Shown here in pieces: positions 29,739 through 38,156 of a stretch of 64,000 nt of DNA (position 1 is its first letter; the number at the start of each line of letters is the position of its first letter). A program made the position numbers and the translations under genes. This DNA comes from Nostoc sp. UHCC 0302. Its GTDB lineage: Bacteria > Cyanobacteriota > Cyanobacteriia > Cyanobacteriales > Nostocaceae. Below the pieces are notes generated by a model, which saw only the letters and a list, made by a program, of their open reading frames with translations, was not told the DNA's origin and did no database searches. The stretch lies in NCBI RefSeq assembly GCF_038096175.1, contig NZ_CP151099.1, forward strand, positions 1,738,501 to 1,802,500, written 5' to 3'.

Positions 29739-30455
29739 TTAGCAATTAGGCGCTATTTACTATGCCTCTATTGTTTACAATTAGAGCTTAAAAATCCTCG
29801 TTCTAGAGAATTATTTCTAAGTTTAAGATAGTATGACTTTCGATATTCTCACAATATCATCCGATATAAGCAAGATGAATCTGCGGTTTTATTATGTTGT
29901 TGAAAGAACTAAATATTTAGGTTTTAAGTGAGTGAACACAATAAAATAGAATACGGTTACTGCGAGTGAAACGTAGGCATTCGCATAACGTATCCCGTAG
30001 GGTAGCATTTGCAAAGATTTGAGATTGCTTAGCTTTGCTCGCAATGACACAATTTATTCTTGTCTTCCTACTTAACCCTCTCCTGTCACTTTGGGAAAAG
30101 TCAATTACTGAAAGCCTTGGGAGCTTTAATTTCCAGGTTTGGACTATAAATTTCATTTACTGTTCAATACCTCTGCCAAAATAAGAGCATGAAGAGGTAG
30201 AGCGCTTCGTAGTAGAGTTATTGTCTCTCACAACGACAACAAATTCCTGAGCCTATTTTATTAGCCCAGATTTTTGCCAAGCTTACTTATGCAAGGACGG
30301 ATTCATGCCGTCTCCACAGACTTTGGCCCCTCGTAAATTGGCTAAGGTATTGCTGTTAGAAAATATTTATCCCAAAGACTTACCTGCTCGACCTCCTGCT
30401 GTTTTTTAGTTCTGTCGAACTCACGTTAAGTTAAGCAAAATTGTACTACATTAGC
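29739..30455. other. Intergenic region with repeats and coding debris
   Basis: About 700 bases. A dispersed repeat lies at about 29955-30050 (GCGAGTGAAACGTAGGCATT onward). A 34-codon open frame at 30305-30409 (MPSPQTLAPRKLAKVLLLEN onward) is probably a gene fragment. At 30415-30434 a half-copy of the TCGAACTCACGTT repeat end, known from 53751-54004, is present. No intact gene. Confidence 0.5.
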
Positions 30456-31307
30456 TTATAGCCAGAACTGCTGATAGTCCTTGACATACTGCCGTATAGT
30501 CAACGGTGAACGATTGAGCAATTGCTCTGTATCAGATGTGATGTTGCCCGCCAATCCTAAACGAGCGGTTGTGTAGATTGCTACCATCACTAAAACAAAG
30601 TCTATTGGCAACCCCGATGAGCGCATTTGTCGAACAAACTTTAGCAAAGAGGGATTATAGCATACCCGTTTACCTAAAAACGATGTGAAGATGTCTGCAA
30701 CTTCATAATAGGTCAAGGCTTCCCCACCCGTAAGCGCATAGGCTCTCTTCTGATGCCCATCTTCAATTAAAGTACGAACTGCAACAGCAGCAATATCTCG
30801 CACATCAATGAAACTTGTTTTACCTTTACCTGCGGGAAGAAGCAATTCACCACGAGTTTTGATGTCCTCTCGGTGTGTAGTGTTAAGATTTTGCATAAAA
30901 AAGCTGCACCGTAAAAAGGTGGCTTTAATGCCCAATTGGTCGATATAGCGTTCAATTTTTGAGTGCGGCACAAAACGGTTGCGTTCGGCTCCCAGTATTG
31001 AAAGAAATACGATATGTTCAACACCTGCAAGTTTTGCAGCATTTAGCGCTGGGGCAATTTGTTTGCGAACATTAGCAAGGGCAGGTGGACGCACTAAAAA
31101 AAGTTTATTGATATTCTTAAAAGCATTTACAAAGGTGTCAGGATTGGTAAAGTCGAACGCGACGCTCTGGATACTTTTGCCTAATATCTGTTTAGCGCTC
31201 TTTGGGTTTCTAACTGCGGCACAGACATCACAATCTTGGGATAGCAGTAAGCGAAGAACTTCTTGATCGACATTTCCAGTCGCACCCGTTACTAAAATTT
31301 TCAGCAT
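30456..31307 (-). CDS. NmrA-like NAD(P)-binding protein
   Basis: About 283 residues from the ATG at 31307, with AGGA upstream; a TTG at 31316 is less likely. It has the Rossmann fold of atypical short-chain dehydrogenases: ILVTGATGNVDQEV at the N-terminus, an acidic strand end (AFDFTNPDTF), and an NmrA-type core (LFLVRPPA, VEHIVFLSILGAE, FLRCSFFMQN). The third Gly of GxxGxxG is Asp (GATGNVD), so cofactor binding may be altered. It lacks the usual Tyr-x3-Lys active site, so a redox-sensing or regulatory role is plausible. Stands alone. Confidence 0.8.
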   Translation of the reverse strand: MLKILVTGATGNVDQEVLRLLLSQDCDVCAAVRNPKSAKQILGKSIQSVAFDFTNPDTFVNAFKNINKLFLVRPPALANVRKQIAPALNAAKLAGVEHIVFLSILGAERNRFVPHSKIERYIDQLGIKATFLRCSFFMQNLNTTHREDIKTRGELLLPAGKGKTSFIDVRDIAAVAVRTLIEDGHQKRAYALTGGEALTYYEVADIFTSFLGKRVCYNPSLLKFVRQMRSSGLPIDFVLVMVAIYTTARLGLAGNITSDTEQLLNRSPLTIRQYVKDYQQFWL

Positions 31308-31625
31308 TATCAGCAAATCCTGTTAGAGTGTACTAAATTTCATGCAATACCTTAGACCTACACTCGAATGGCACTGTCGTTAAAGTAAAACCCTTAACTG
31401 ATAAGCCCTTGGTCAAATACACTTCTACAAGTCTACAAGTATTCTAAATACGAATAAAATTTCAATCACTCAATCTCCTTAATCTAACGGACAACAATAC
31501 TCTAGAGATAGAGATTTGTATGGTAATAGAACAAGTTTCTTACAGGGATGAAAAATTTTGGTTATGTGGTAAAAGCCACCGATGATAGCAAAAGCGATTT
31601 AGCAAAATCTAGTATTTTTCAAGTA

Positions 31626-32036
31626 TTAATTTATTTTTGTGCCAACTATTGTTTTACCTCCATATATTATGAGAAATTTATCTCTATTAATTTTACTGAT
31701 TTTATAATTTTCTATAATAAACAAAGAACTGAAGCTAGCTATTATATCTACAGCAGAAACCTCAACTAATAGAGATAGATGTAAATTTAGAAGACATTTT
31801 GGAACAGTTTTAACAATTAAACACAATTTTTTATCATTTACGTGCCATACACCAGTAAATTTATTGCTTGTTATAAATTCTTTAGGCTTAGATAAAAAGA
31901 ATGTTTGAATTTTGGTTTGTTCATAAGTCATATCATCTTTAAATTCAATATAATTTTTTTCCCAATCTGTATCAAAGCGCCATTTTCCACACAGTAAAAT
32001 CTCTATATCTTTATCAGAGATACTAATATTATTCAT
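31626..32036 (-). CDS. Hypothetical protein, possible lipocalin-like beta barrel
   Basis: A 136-residue AT-rich gene. The sequence alternates hydrophobic and polar residues with a GKWRFDTDWEKNYIEF start and FTGVWHVNDKKLCLIV later, a pattern like small beta-barrel proteins of the lipocalin-like type (weak inference). No signal peptide or catalytic motif. It is divergent from the adjacent transposase fragment. Not recognised. Confidence 0.5.
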   Translation of the reverse strand: MNNISISDKDIEILLCGKWRFDTDWEKNYIEFKDDMTYEQTKIQTFFLSKPKEFITSNKFTGVWHVNDKKLCLIVKTVPKCLLNLHLSLLVEVSAVDIIASFSSLFIIENYKISKINRDKFLIIYGGKTIVGTKIN

Positions 32037-32108
32037 ATTTATAGCGTTTATCTATCTAATGAAGTACACTTAATCAAATAAAGGTGCGTATCCTAGTGAA
32101 AGGTAAAA

Positions 32109-32474
32109 ATGAAAGCATATTCCCTCGATTTACGCCAAAAAATTCTGGATACATATTTACAAGGGGGAATATCACAACGTCAATTAGCCAAAAGATTTTG
32201 TGTAACTTTAAGTTTTATCGAGAAATTACTAAAACAGTATAGAGAAACAGGTAGTATCGCACCTAAAATCAGGACGGAACAAACACCACCAAAACTCAAC
32301 TCTGAACAATTTAATATTCTCAAAGAAATAGTAGAAGCCAATAATGATGCTACTTTATCAGAAATTCGCTCAATTTTGGCAGAAAAAACAGGAGTCATAA
32401 TTGGTATTTCTACAGTAGATAGAATGTTACAGAAGATGGAAATCAGCCTTAAAAAAATTCAAATATTACAGTGA
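32109..32474 (+). pseudogene. IS630-type transposase, N-terminal fragment only
   Basis: 121 residues starting MKAYSLDLRQKILDTYLQGG, the typical N-terminus of another IS630 group, with paired helix-turn-helix domains (SQRQLAKRFCVTLSFIEKLL and GISTVDRMLQKM). The DDE catalytic half is missing after 32474. It is different in sequence from the two IS630 elements above, so it is a third, independent remnant. Confidence 0.82.
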
Positions 32475-33591
32475 GATGTTATGAATAATTTTTTGTTTTC
32501 ACCACATCAAGCAAAAGCAGGTAAATTCTCAAACCATTGCTATTAAAAGGTCATTCTACTTTATATACCTTTCTCCTGAATATTACCTCTTAATGCAATA
32601 CAAAAACCAAGAGGCAGCTCTTAGCTAAATGGGTCAATTAAAAAATTTGCCAGCAGCAACTAAATAAATAATAGTAGATGAATACCAGAAGAGTTAATAG
32701 ACAGGCAACAGTCATGAAACAGCCAGACTCTTTTGATATTTCTGCATATAATTATTGATTTATAGATGAGATGTGTGAACGTGAGATGTCAAAATTTACT
32801 ATAATTTTCTCGATTATAAATAATATTGTAGGCACGGATATCGGTTAATCTATTAACTAGTTTTGTTTCAAAAAAAGTCTTGCCTTTCCAATAAGTAAGA
32901 AGGCAAGAAAATTTATAACTATGGAGTGAAATATTAACAGCAGAATTTGAGTTAAATTCAGTACTTAGCTTTATTTTTGTGTAATTTATTACTACAAATA
33001 GTTGTATTTCTAAGTATTATTTTGTCGTTATTTTTGAGACTGATTAATGTTAAGATATAATCTTTTTCTTAAAGAGTACTTATTACTTTAAAACGTCAGT
33101 GTATCTCTACTTTAGTCTAATAGTTTTAGCTAAATAGAAAAAAAATGATAAAATACAGGGTTTTCTCCAACTTACTTGGAGAAATCTGTCAATTTTGCCT
33201 GGAACTAGAATAATTATTTATCGTCATTTCAGATTATTGTCACTAGAGTGCTAATCTTTCTTAGGCAGGATAATGTTAAAGCTGTTTTTATTTTTGCAGC
33301 ATCTCTGCTTTCCGAAAAATTTAATATCAAATCTGAAATCCTATTCTTTCAGATTGAAGTTAAATATTATGTCCCTACAAAATTGAGATATATCCTGATA
33401 AACTCATGCACGTTCTCTGTTGCATATTTTTTTGTCAAACAGTTAGTAGGCAGTGGTTTTTGAAGTTCACACCACCGACTTATCTCTTTGTTAATTCAGA
33501 AACAACCTATACTGATATAACGTCAGTAAACAAGATTAAACATGAATCAGCTTCTAACACTAAATTTATCAGTCAATAAAGGAGGTTAAAA
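32475..33591. other. AT-rich gene desert
   Basis: About 1.1 kb with no convincing gene. Two simple hairpins are visible: TCTTGCCTT...AAGGCAAGA at about 32879-32909 and TTCTCCAACTTACTTGGAGAA at about 33163-33183, both possible terminators. A GTG-started 71-codon frame at 33248-33463 shows no credible start or motif and is left out. Confidence 0.55.
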
Positions 33592-34056
33592 GTGATCAAA
33601 ATTTTAGTTGATGCTGATTTAATATTAGAAGCTCTGATGAATCGTAACGAATGTGTAGAAGATGTTAGAGAATTATTAGATAGAGTTAATCCATCGATTC
33701 AAATCCATTTAACAGATGTAGGATGGCAAAAAATTTATGCTTACGCCAGCCGTTTACGGAATAATAAGATTGCTGAGATTGTCGTCAGTTGGTTACAAGT
33801 GAAAATTCAGATTTGTTCTGTAGACCAAAGTATTTTACAGCAAGCACGTTCATCACCATTAAAAGATTTTGAATCTGCTGTAGAACTAGTATGTGTCAAT
33901 TATCAAAAACTTGATGCAATTGTCACCCATAAATATGAAGATTTTGCCAAAGCTCCCAACAAGTGTTGGGTTTGGTCAGTAGCTGAGTTATGGGTGCGTG
34001 CAAACCTAGAAAATCAGCTACAAGCAACAATATCTAGTACACAACGGCGAAAATAA
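33592..34056 (+). CDS. PIN-domain-like protein
   Basis: 154 residues from a GTG with a strong upstream AAAGGAGG. PIN-fold features: an N-terminal hydrophobic strand ending in Asp (KILVDADLILEAL), a middle acidic motif (LKDFESAVELVC) and a late Asp (LDAIVTHKYEDF), in the order of the metal-binding acids of PIN ribonucleases. No antitoxin-like small gene precedes it, so a classic toxin-antitoxin pair is not supported. In Nostocales such single PIN-like domains also occur at the start of larger signalling proteins. Endonuclease activity is inferred. Confidence 0.65.
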   Translation: MIKILVDADLILEALMNRNECVEDVRELLDRVNPSIQIHLTDVGWQKIYAYASRLRNNKIAEIVVSWLQVKIQICSVDQSILQQARSSPLKDFESAVELVCVNYQKLDAIVTHKYEDFAKAPNKCWVWSVAELWVRANLENQLQATISSTQRRK

Positions 34057-34128
34057 AGCTACATTTTAAAATCATTAATAATGTCACGTTGAATTATTCT
34101 ATGCAGTGGTACTAGCTAAGTGTATAAT

Positions 34129-34650
34129 TTAATTATTTTGAATCGGCTGTTGTAAGCGCTGTAAACGAATAGTTGCTTCATCAATTTGTTTCTGTAGTAA
34201 AGTCAGATTTGCCTCCATTGTTTTCTTTTGGGTTTCGAGCAATTCTGTTTCCTTACGCAGACGAGTCATTCTTATGTTATGATCCTCTGTTCGTCCGGGT
34301 TGATAAATGATACCGACGTAAATCGTGAGATTCGCAGTATCTAATGTATTTACCCCGGCAGAAAGATTAAAGCCAAAGTCATTTTCAGTATTGACAAAAG
34401 CATTAGGAACGTTATTTAAAGGGAAAATATTGGGGTAGTTAATCGTGTTATTGTTATTAACAGGTACTTGGGGGCTAGACTGCAATATTTGATTAAAGCT
34501 GGCGTCATTGCCGACATTACTTGTTTGATTGCTAGTTGCTGACTGAGGATAAGCAGGAGCGATCGCTAAAATTTCTAGGATGCAGATAACGGAAAAAATA
34601 GGTATAACATTTAACAATTTTTGAGCAATTACCAAGAGCAAAGCTTTCAT
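34129..34650 (-). CDS. Exported Asn/Gln-rich protein with C-terminal coiled coil
   Basis: About 173 residues from the ATG at 34650; a TTG at 34665 is in frame. A signal peptide or anchor covers residues 1-36, with likely cleavage near APAYPQS. The mature N-terminal part is Asn/Gln-rich (SNQTSNVGNDASFNQIL; VNNNNTINYPN). It is followed by a short beta-like segment (LTIYVGIIYQPG) and a coiled coil (about 125-170; TELLETQKKTMEANLTLLQK). It is last in a row of five exported proteins on the same strand, spacing about 380 bp to the next. Function unknown. Confidence 0.68.
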   Translation of the reverse strand: MKALLLVIAQKLLNVIPIFSVICILEILAIAPAYPQSATSNQTSNVGNDASFNQILQSSPQVPVNNNNTINYPNIFPLNNVPNAFVNTENDFGFNLSAGVNTLDTANLTIYVGIIYQPGRTEDHNIRMTRLRKETELLETQKKTMEANLTLLQKQIDEATIRLQRLQQPIQNN

Positions 34651-35028
34651 AATCTTTTCTGGCAAAACTTCAATCCAAGCTTGCTAAATAGTTTACCTTA
34701 TAGCGCTCTAAGTAAGTAAAATTATTGACCGCAGATGTTTGATTGTTCTAAAAATTAACAAATTGTCAGAAGTTGCTTATGCTACTACTCTGTCAATGAA
34801 AAATTGAGAAGTATATACTGTCTGTAACTTTAGCGAAGACAGCGCAACTACGAACTTATCCAATCAAACTTGACACAATACTACTACAGTAAGTCCAGTG
34901 TAAATCGAGGTAAGAGCAGGTATGATAAAATAGCGGTTTTTGAACTTCATCTACCTGCTGATAGCCGAGAAAAACCAAAAACTATTAAATAGAAAAAAAT
35001 CTATTAGTGCGACAGCTTGTGAAGATAT

Positions 35029-35418
35029 TTATCTGCGAGGGAGAAAATTTGGATCGTAAGCTGGACTCTCTATATTCACTTGTACTCCTACTGGAATTTT
35101 AATAGTTGGAATTTTCACTCCAGTTGGATTGTTACCTCCAACAACATATTGATTACTATTTCGGGTTTGTTGCACTGAGCCTGAACCAGTATAAACTTGA
35201 GTTCCTGTAGTAGTAACAGCATTACCAAAGCAATCATCAGCAGCTTGCTGATTAACATTATTACTTTGGTTAGCAGTACTATTGCGGCCATGAATTGCCA
35301 CCTGCACACCCACATCAGCTAAGACACAGGCTGCCTTTGCAGAAGGCGTAAACGCAGGTATAAACGATGATACGCTTGCTAAAGTAAATAAACTTAGGGG
35401 AAGTAATTTGAGATTCAT
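35029..35418 (-). CDS. Exported Asn/Gln-rich protein with paired Cys
   Basis: 129 residues with a clear signal peptide (about 1-29, ending SAKAA). The mature part starts with Cys (CVLADVGVQVAIHGRN), has a second Cys (ADDCFGN) after a NQSNNVNQQ tract, then TGTQVYTGSGSVQQTRN, and ends Pro-rich (GVKIPTIKIPVGVQV). The Q/N spacing loosely resembles the repeats of the upstream proteins but is less regular. Part of the exported-protein row. Function unknown. Confidence 0.7.
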   Translation of the reverse strand: MNLKLLPLSLFTLASVSSFIPAFTPSAKAACVLADVGVQVAIHGRNSTANQSNNVNQQAADDCFGNAVTTTGTQVYTGSGSVQQTRNSNQYVVGGNNPTGVKIPTIKIPVGVQVNIESPAYDPNFLPRR

Positions 35419-35508
35419 TATTATCTCCTAATAAAGATTGTGATAATGGTCAAAGTAATTCGTAACTTTTACTCTATAACTGTTCACACCATCTCACTAT
35501 GAAATGAG

Positions 35509-35543
35509 GAATTACGAGTTACGAATTACGAATTACGAATTAC
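35509..35543. repeat. Heptamer tandem repeat (ACGAATT type)
   Basis: About five units of the 7-bp motif ATTACGA, with one variant unit, lie between two exported-protein genes. Such short tandemly repeated heptamers are common in heterocystous cyanobacteria. Confidence 0.85.
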
Positions 35544-35551
35544 TTAGTTCG

Positions 35552-35914
35552 CTATTGGCACGTAGTTACAGTTGTAGAATTGGAAGCGTAGTTGATAGCC
35601 CTACCATAGCGATCGCTGTAAGTTTGATTCCGGGTATACTCCCTCTGCCTACACAAGAGAACTGGTGTTCTTCTTGATGATTTCAAAATCCGAAAACGCT
35701 GATTTTTGTAAATAGGTACTACTGATGTGGTCTGGCGTTGGGGAAGAATAGTTGTTCCAGTTGTAGCTGAATTAATTATAATTCCACCATCACGATCAAC
35801 TATTACCCTAGCGTTTTCAGTTTGAATATCAATATCACCTGCTCTAACTATATCCGCAGGTAATATCATCAGTGCAGGCAGGGCAAGTAGTGAAATGCAT
35901 TGTTTGGTGAGCAT
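35552..35914 (-). CDS. Exported protein, unknown function
   Basis: 120 residues with a signal peptide (about 1-25, ending DIVRAGD). The mature part begins DIDIQTENARVIVDRDGGII, an alternating beta-strand pattern. It has two Cys (VLLCRQRE and the C-terminal TTCQ) that could pair. It lacks the Q-x5-G repeat of its upstream neighbours but shares the strand, the export signal and the C-terminal Cys. Spacing is about 90 bp to the next gene upstream, so it may be co-transcribed. Confidence 0.68.
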   Translation of the reverse strand: MLTKQCISLLALPALMILPADIVRAGDIDIQTENARVIVDRDGGIIINSATTGTTILPQRQTTSVVPIYKNQRFRILKSSRRTPVLLCRQREYTRNQTYSDRYGRAINYASNSTTVTTCQ

Positions 35915-36001
35915 AACTTTATCACCATACTAATAGTAAAATAACCGATTTTTTAGCTTTGCTAGCTAGGAAATCGGTAAAACCTATAGAGTTAATTGTT
36001 G

Positions 36002-36352
36002 TTAGCGACAAAAGCGATTCCTGGCAGCATTAATTTGACGCTGGATATTTTCTTGGCTGGCATTTTGTGCCACGGTATTACCAGAACCAATTGCGATCGC
36101 TTCTTGGTTTAAAATCTGATTATTCGCTTGAATTTGGTTACCAGGGTTGCAAAATGAGCTATTTCCTCGCTGATTTTGGCTTTGGTTGCTAAACTGAGAG
36201 CCTTGTTGACCAACAACATTATTGTTGCCGTAAACAGTAGCACTTTGATTTAGAATCTGCTGACCACCTTGATTTTGTTCAGCAAAGGCAGCGGTTGGCG
36301 CTATGATCAAAGCTGCTGCTAAAAAACCGAAAGTAGAGGTTTTCTTGAGCAT
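36002..36352 (-). CDS. Exported Q/N-rich two-repeat protein (curlin-like)
   Basis: 116 residues with a signal peptide (1-24, ending AAFAE). The mature protein is two repeats. Repeat 1 is ILNQSATVYGNNNVVGQQ, repeat 2 is ILNQEAIAIGSGNTVAQN, and both fit Q-x5-G-x2-N-x3-Q. One Cys lies between them (SSFCNPGNQIQ) and one near the end (RFCR). The pattern resembles the amyloid-forming curlin repeat but with different spacing. Paralogs are at 36480-36827 and 37048-37395. Surface fibre or adhesion function is inferred. Confidence 0.75.
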   Translation of the reverse strand: MLKKTSTFGFLAAALIIAPTAAFAEQNQGGQQILNQSATVYGNNNVVGQQGSQFSNQSQNQRGNSSFCNPGNQIQANNQILNQEAIAIGSGNTVAQNASQENIQRQINAARNRFCR

Positions 36353-36479
36353 ATTTATCTTTTTGAATTTAATTAAGTGATAATTAGTAGTTTCCTGGTT
36401 ATTAAGGGTTGGCGCTGCTCAAATTTTCAAAGGTTTAGCAACGCCTAGAGCCTCATTTAACCAATTAGTAACTTGAAAT

Positions 36480-36827
36480 TTAGCGGCACAAGTAACCTTG
36501 AGCTTTAGCAATTTGTCTCTGGTAAGTATCTGTAGAAGCAGTTTGACCTGTGACGTTAGATATTCCAGCAAGAGCAATAGCTTGATCCGCATTGGCACTG
36601 GAGGCTTGAATTTGGTTGCCAGAGTTGCAGAAAGGATTACTCTTATTAATTTGTTGTTGGGCAGTTCTGGTGCTGGAAGATTGAGCAGCAACATTGTTAT
36701 TACCAGAAGTCACAGAAGTTTGAGTAGTGTTGCTAGAACTACCTTGAACTTGATCTGCAAATGCGGCAGCAGGTGAAACCGCCAAAGCAGCGGCTAACAG
36801 TCCAAAAACATGAGCTTTTTTCAACAT
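36480..36827 (-). CDS. Exported Q/N-rich two-repeat protein (curlin-like), copy 2
   Basis: 115 residues, signal peptide 1-24 ending AAFAD. Repeat 1 is TTQTSVTSGNNNVAAQSS, repeat 2 is ADQAIALAGISNVTGQTA; both fit Q-x5-G-x2-N-x3-Q, with a trailing T-x-T-x-Q-x-Q in common. Cys residues are placed as in the neighbours (NPFCNSGNQIQ; GYLCR). It is nearly identical to the 37048-37395 protein over the signal peptide and C-terminus, so the pair is a recent tandem duplication. An IS630-type mini-element lies in the gap upstream of it. Confidence 0.78.
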   Translation of the reverse strand: MLKKAHVFGLLAAALAVSPAAAFADQVQGSSSNTTQTSVTSGNNNVAAQSSSTRTAQQQINKSNPFCNSGNQIQASSANADQAIALAGISNVTGQTASTDTYQRQIAKAQGYLCR

Positions 36828-36885
36828 GGTGTAGACCTTGTTTAATGGTATGTGTGGAACTTGGTTAAAAATTGGTCAAAAGGTA

Positions 36886-36986
36886 ATACCAATTCTCTAA
36901 ATGAAAGCAACATATCGTTTGTAGTAGCGCTTCAGCGCAATTACAAGTCTGATTTAATCTGTCGTCATATTTTAGAGAAACGGTAT
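36886..36986. repeat. IS630-derived mini-element (about 101 bp)
   Basis: The left end ATACCAATTCTCT (36886-36898) is identical to the IS630 terminal repeat at 4711-4723. The right end AGAGAAACGGTAT (36974-36986) is its inverse with two mismatches. The interior is non-coding. A parent IS630 transposase could in principle move it. It lies between the two duplicated exported-protein genes. Confidence 0.75.
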
Positions 36987-37047
36987 AAATACCTTTGAAT
37001 ATTAAAAAGTCAAACTAGAATCCAAAGATTTAAATCTGCACTGGGGT

Positions 37048-37395
37048 TTATCGGCACAAATAGCCTTGAGCTTTAGCAATTTGTCTCTGGTAAGTATCTG
37101 TTGAGGCAGTTTGACCAGTGACATTGTACAGACCAGCAAGCGCACTGGCTTGAGCCGCACTAGCATTGGAGGCTTGGATTTGGTTGCCAGAGCTGCAGAA
37201 AGGACTACCCTTCTGACTTTGCTGTTGAGCTGTTCTGGTGTTGGCAGATTGAGCTGTAACGTTATTGATACCAGAAGTCACAGAAGTTTGAGTAGTGTTA
37301 CTAGAACTACCTTGAACTTGATCTGCCAAAGCAGCGGCAGGTGCAACTGCCAAAGCAGCGGCTAACAGCCCAAACACATGAGCTTTTCTCAACAT
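37048..37395 (-). CDS. Exported Q/N-rich two-repeat protein (curlin-like), copy 3
   Basis: 115 residues, signal peptide 1-24 ending AALAD. Repeat 1 is TTQTSVTSGINNVTAQSA, repeat 2 is AAQASALAGLYNVTGQTA; both fit Q-x5-G-x2-N-x3-Q. Cys residues are in SPFCSSGNQIQ and GYLCR. It is the first gene of the minus-strand row. The divergent XRE regulator begins about 320 bp upstream. Because the gaps between the five genes are 90-380 bp, each may have its own promoter. Confidence 0.78.
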   Translation of the reverse strand: MLRKAHVFGLLAAALAVAPAAALADQVQGSSSNTTQTSVTSGINNVTAQSANTRTAQQQSQKGSPFCSSGNQIQASNASAAQASALAGLYNVTGQTASTDTYQRQIAKAQGYLCR

Positions 37396-37712
37396 GGTAT
37401 TAAACCTCGTAGTGGTGTATATTTAAACTCGGTTGAAAATTGACCAGAAGCTACACTCCTTAAACTCTTTAAAGAGTTTTCAGGAATTTATTCCGCTTCC
37501 ACAATCTATTGAGAGATAGAAAATAAATTAGCATCATTCTAAACAGAAAAATGAATGTCTGCGTTTCATTTACCTCCCTACCTAAATATCTTAACCAAAG
37601 AACTTGAGTGTGTCAAGAGTTTAGGCTTAAGTTTTTTTGGTGATTTCCTGGGCGGGAGTTTTTTTTGATGTTAGGATCTACCACTATAGATAAAATATAA
37701 AGTGCTATAGCT

Positions 37713-38051
37713 GTGAAACAAAAGCCAAAACCAAGGATTGCTTTGCTTCGAGAAAAGGCAGGGTTAACCCAGCTTGAGTTGTCACGTCTTGTAGGCGTGA
37801 CTGAAAGCACTATCCAAAACTGGGAAAGCGGCAGGACTGGCACAGATCATATTGAAAGAATCATTAGGTTTTGCAAAGCCCTGAATTGCCCAGTAGAAGA
37901 ACTAATTGAGTATGCGAGTGATTCATCAGAAGAACCAGCTGCAAAACCGAGTTCATTAAGTGAGATACATACTCTATTAGGGACTGATGATCTGCCTAAA
38001 ACACCTAGCTTGCAACCTGAAGTCACTCAACAGCAACAGGCTAGGAGTTAG
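37713..38051 (+). CDS. XRE-family helix-turn-helix regulator
   Basis: 112 residues from a GTG; no good ribosome-binding site is visible. The N-terminal 65 residues are a Cro/CI-type HTH (IALLREKAGLTQLELSRLVG, then VTESTIQNWESGRTG). The C-terminal half is acidic, then Pro/Gln-rich and unstructured, with no sensor domain. It is divergent from the exported-protein row, so it is a candidate regulator of that row (context only). Confidence 0.85.
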   Translation: MKQKPKPRIALLREKAGLTQLELSRLVGVTESTIQNWESGRTGTDHIERIIRFCKALNCPVEELIEYASDSSEEPAAKPSSLSEIHTLLGTDDLPKTPSLQPEVTQQQQARS

Positions 38052-38067
38052 GAGAAAACAAGGGAAT

Positions 38068-38115
38068 AGGTTACAGGGTAGAGGTTACATTCAAGAAAAT
38101 TATCCCCTGTAACCT
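38068..38115. terminator. Inverted repeat between converging genes
   Basis: AGGTTACAGGG at 38068-38078 and CCCTGTAACCT at 38105-38115 form an 11-bp perfect stem with a 26-base loop, placed between the stop codons of the XRE gene and the deacetylase gene. There is no T run, so the termination role is only likely. Confidence 0.5.
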
Positions 38116-38156
38116 CATAGAATGCCTGTTATTCTGTGTTTTGAGTCTTTAATTGC

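Noticed and set aside
33248-33463. A GTG-started open frame in AT-rich DNA
   Set aside because: No ribosome-binding site, no motif and no context; expected by chance.
33592-34056. PIN protein as part of a toxin-antitoxin pair
   Set aside because: No small antitoxin-like gene precedes or follows it on the same strand.
34129-37395. Calling the exported proteins true curli (CsgA)
   Set aside because: The spacing of Q, G and N differs from the curlin consensus and no curli secretion genes are present, so only likeness is claimed.
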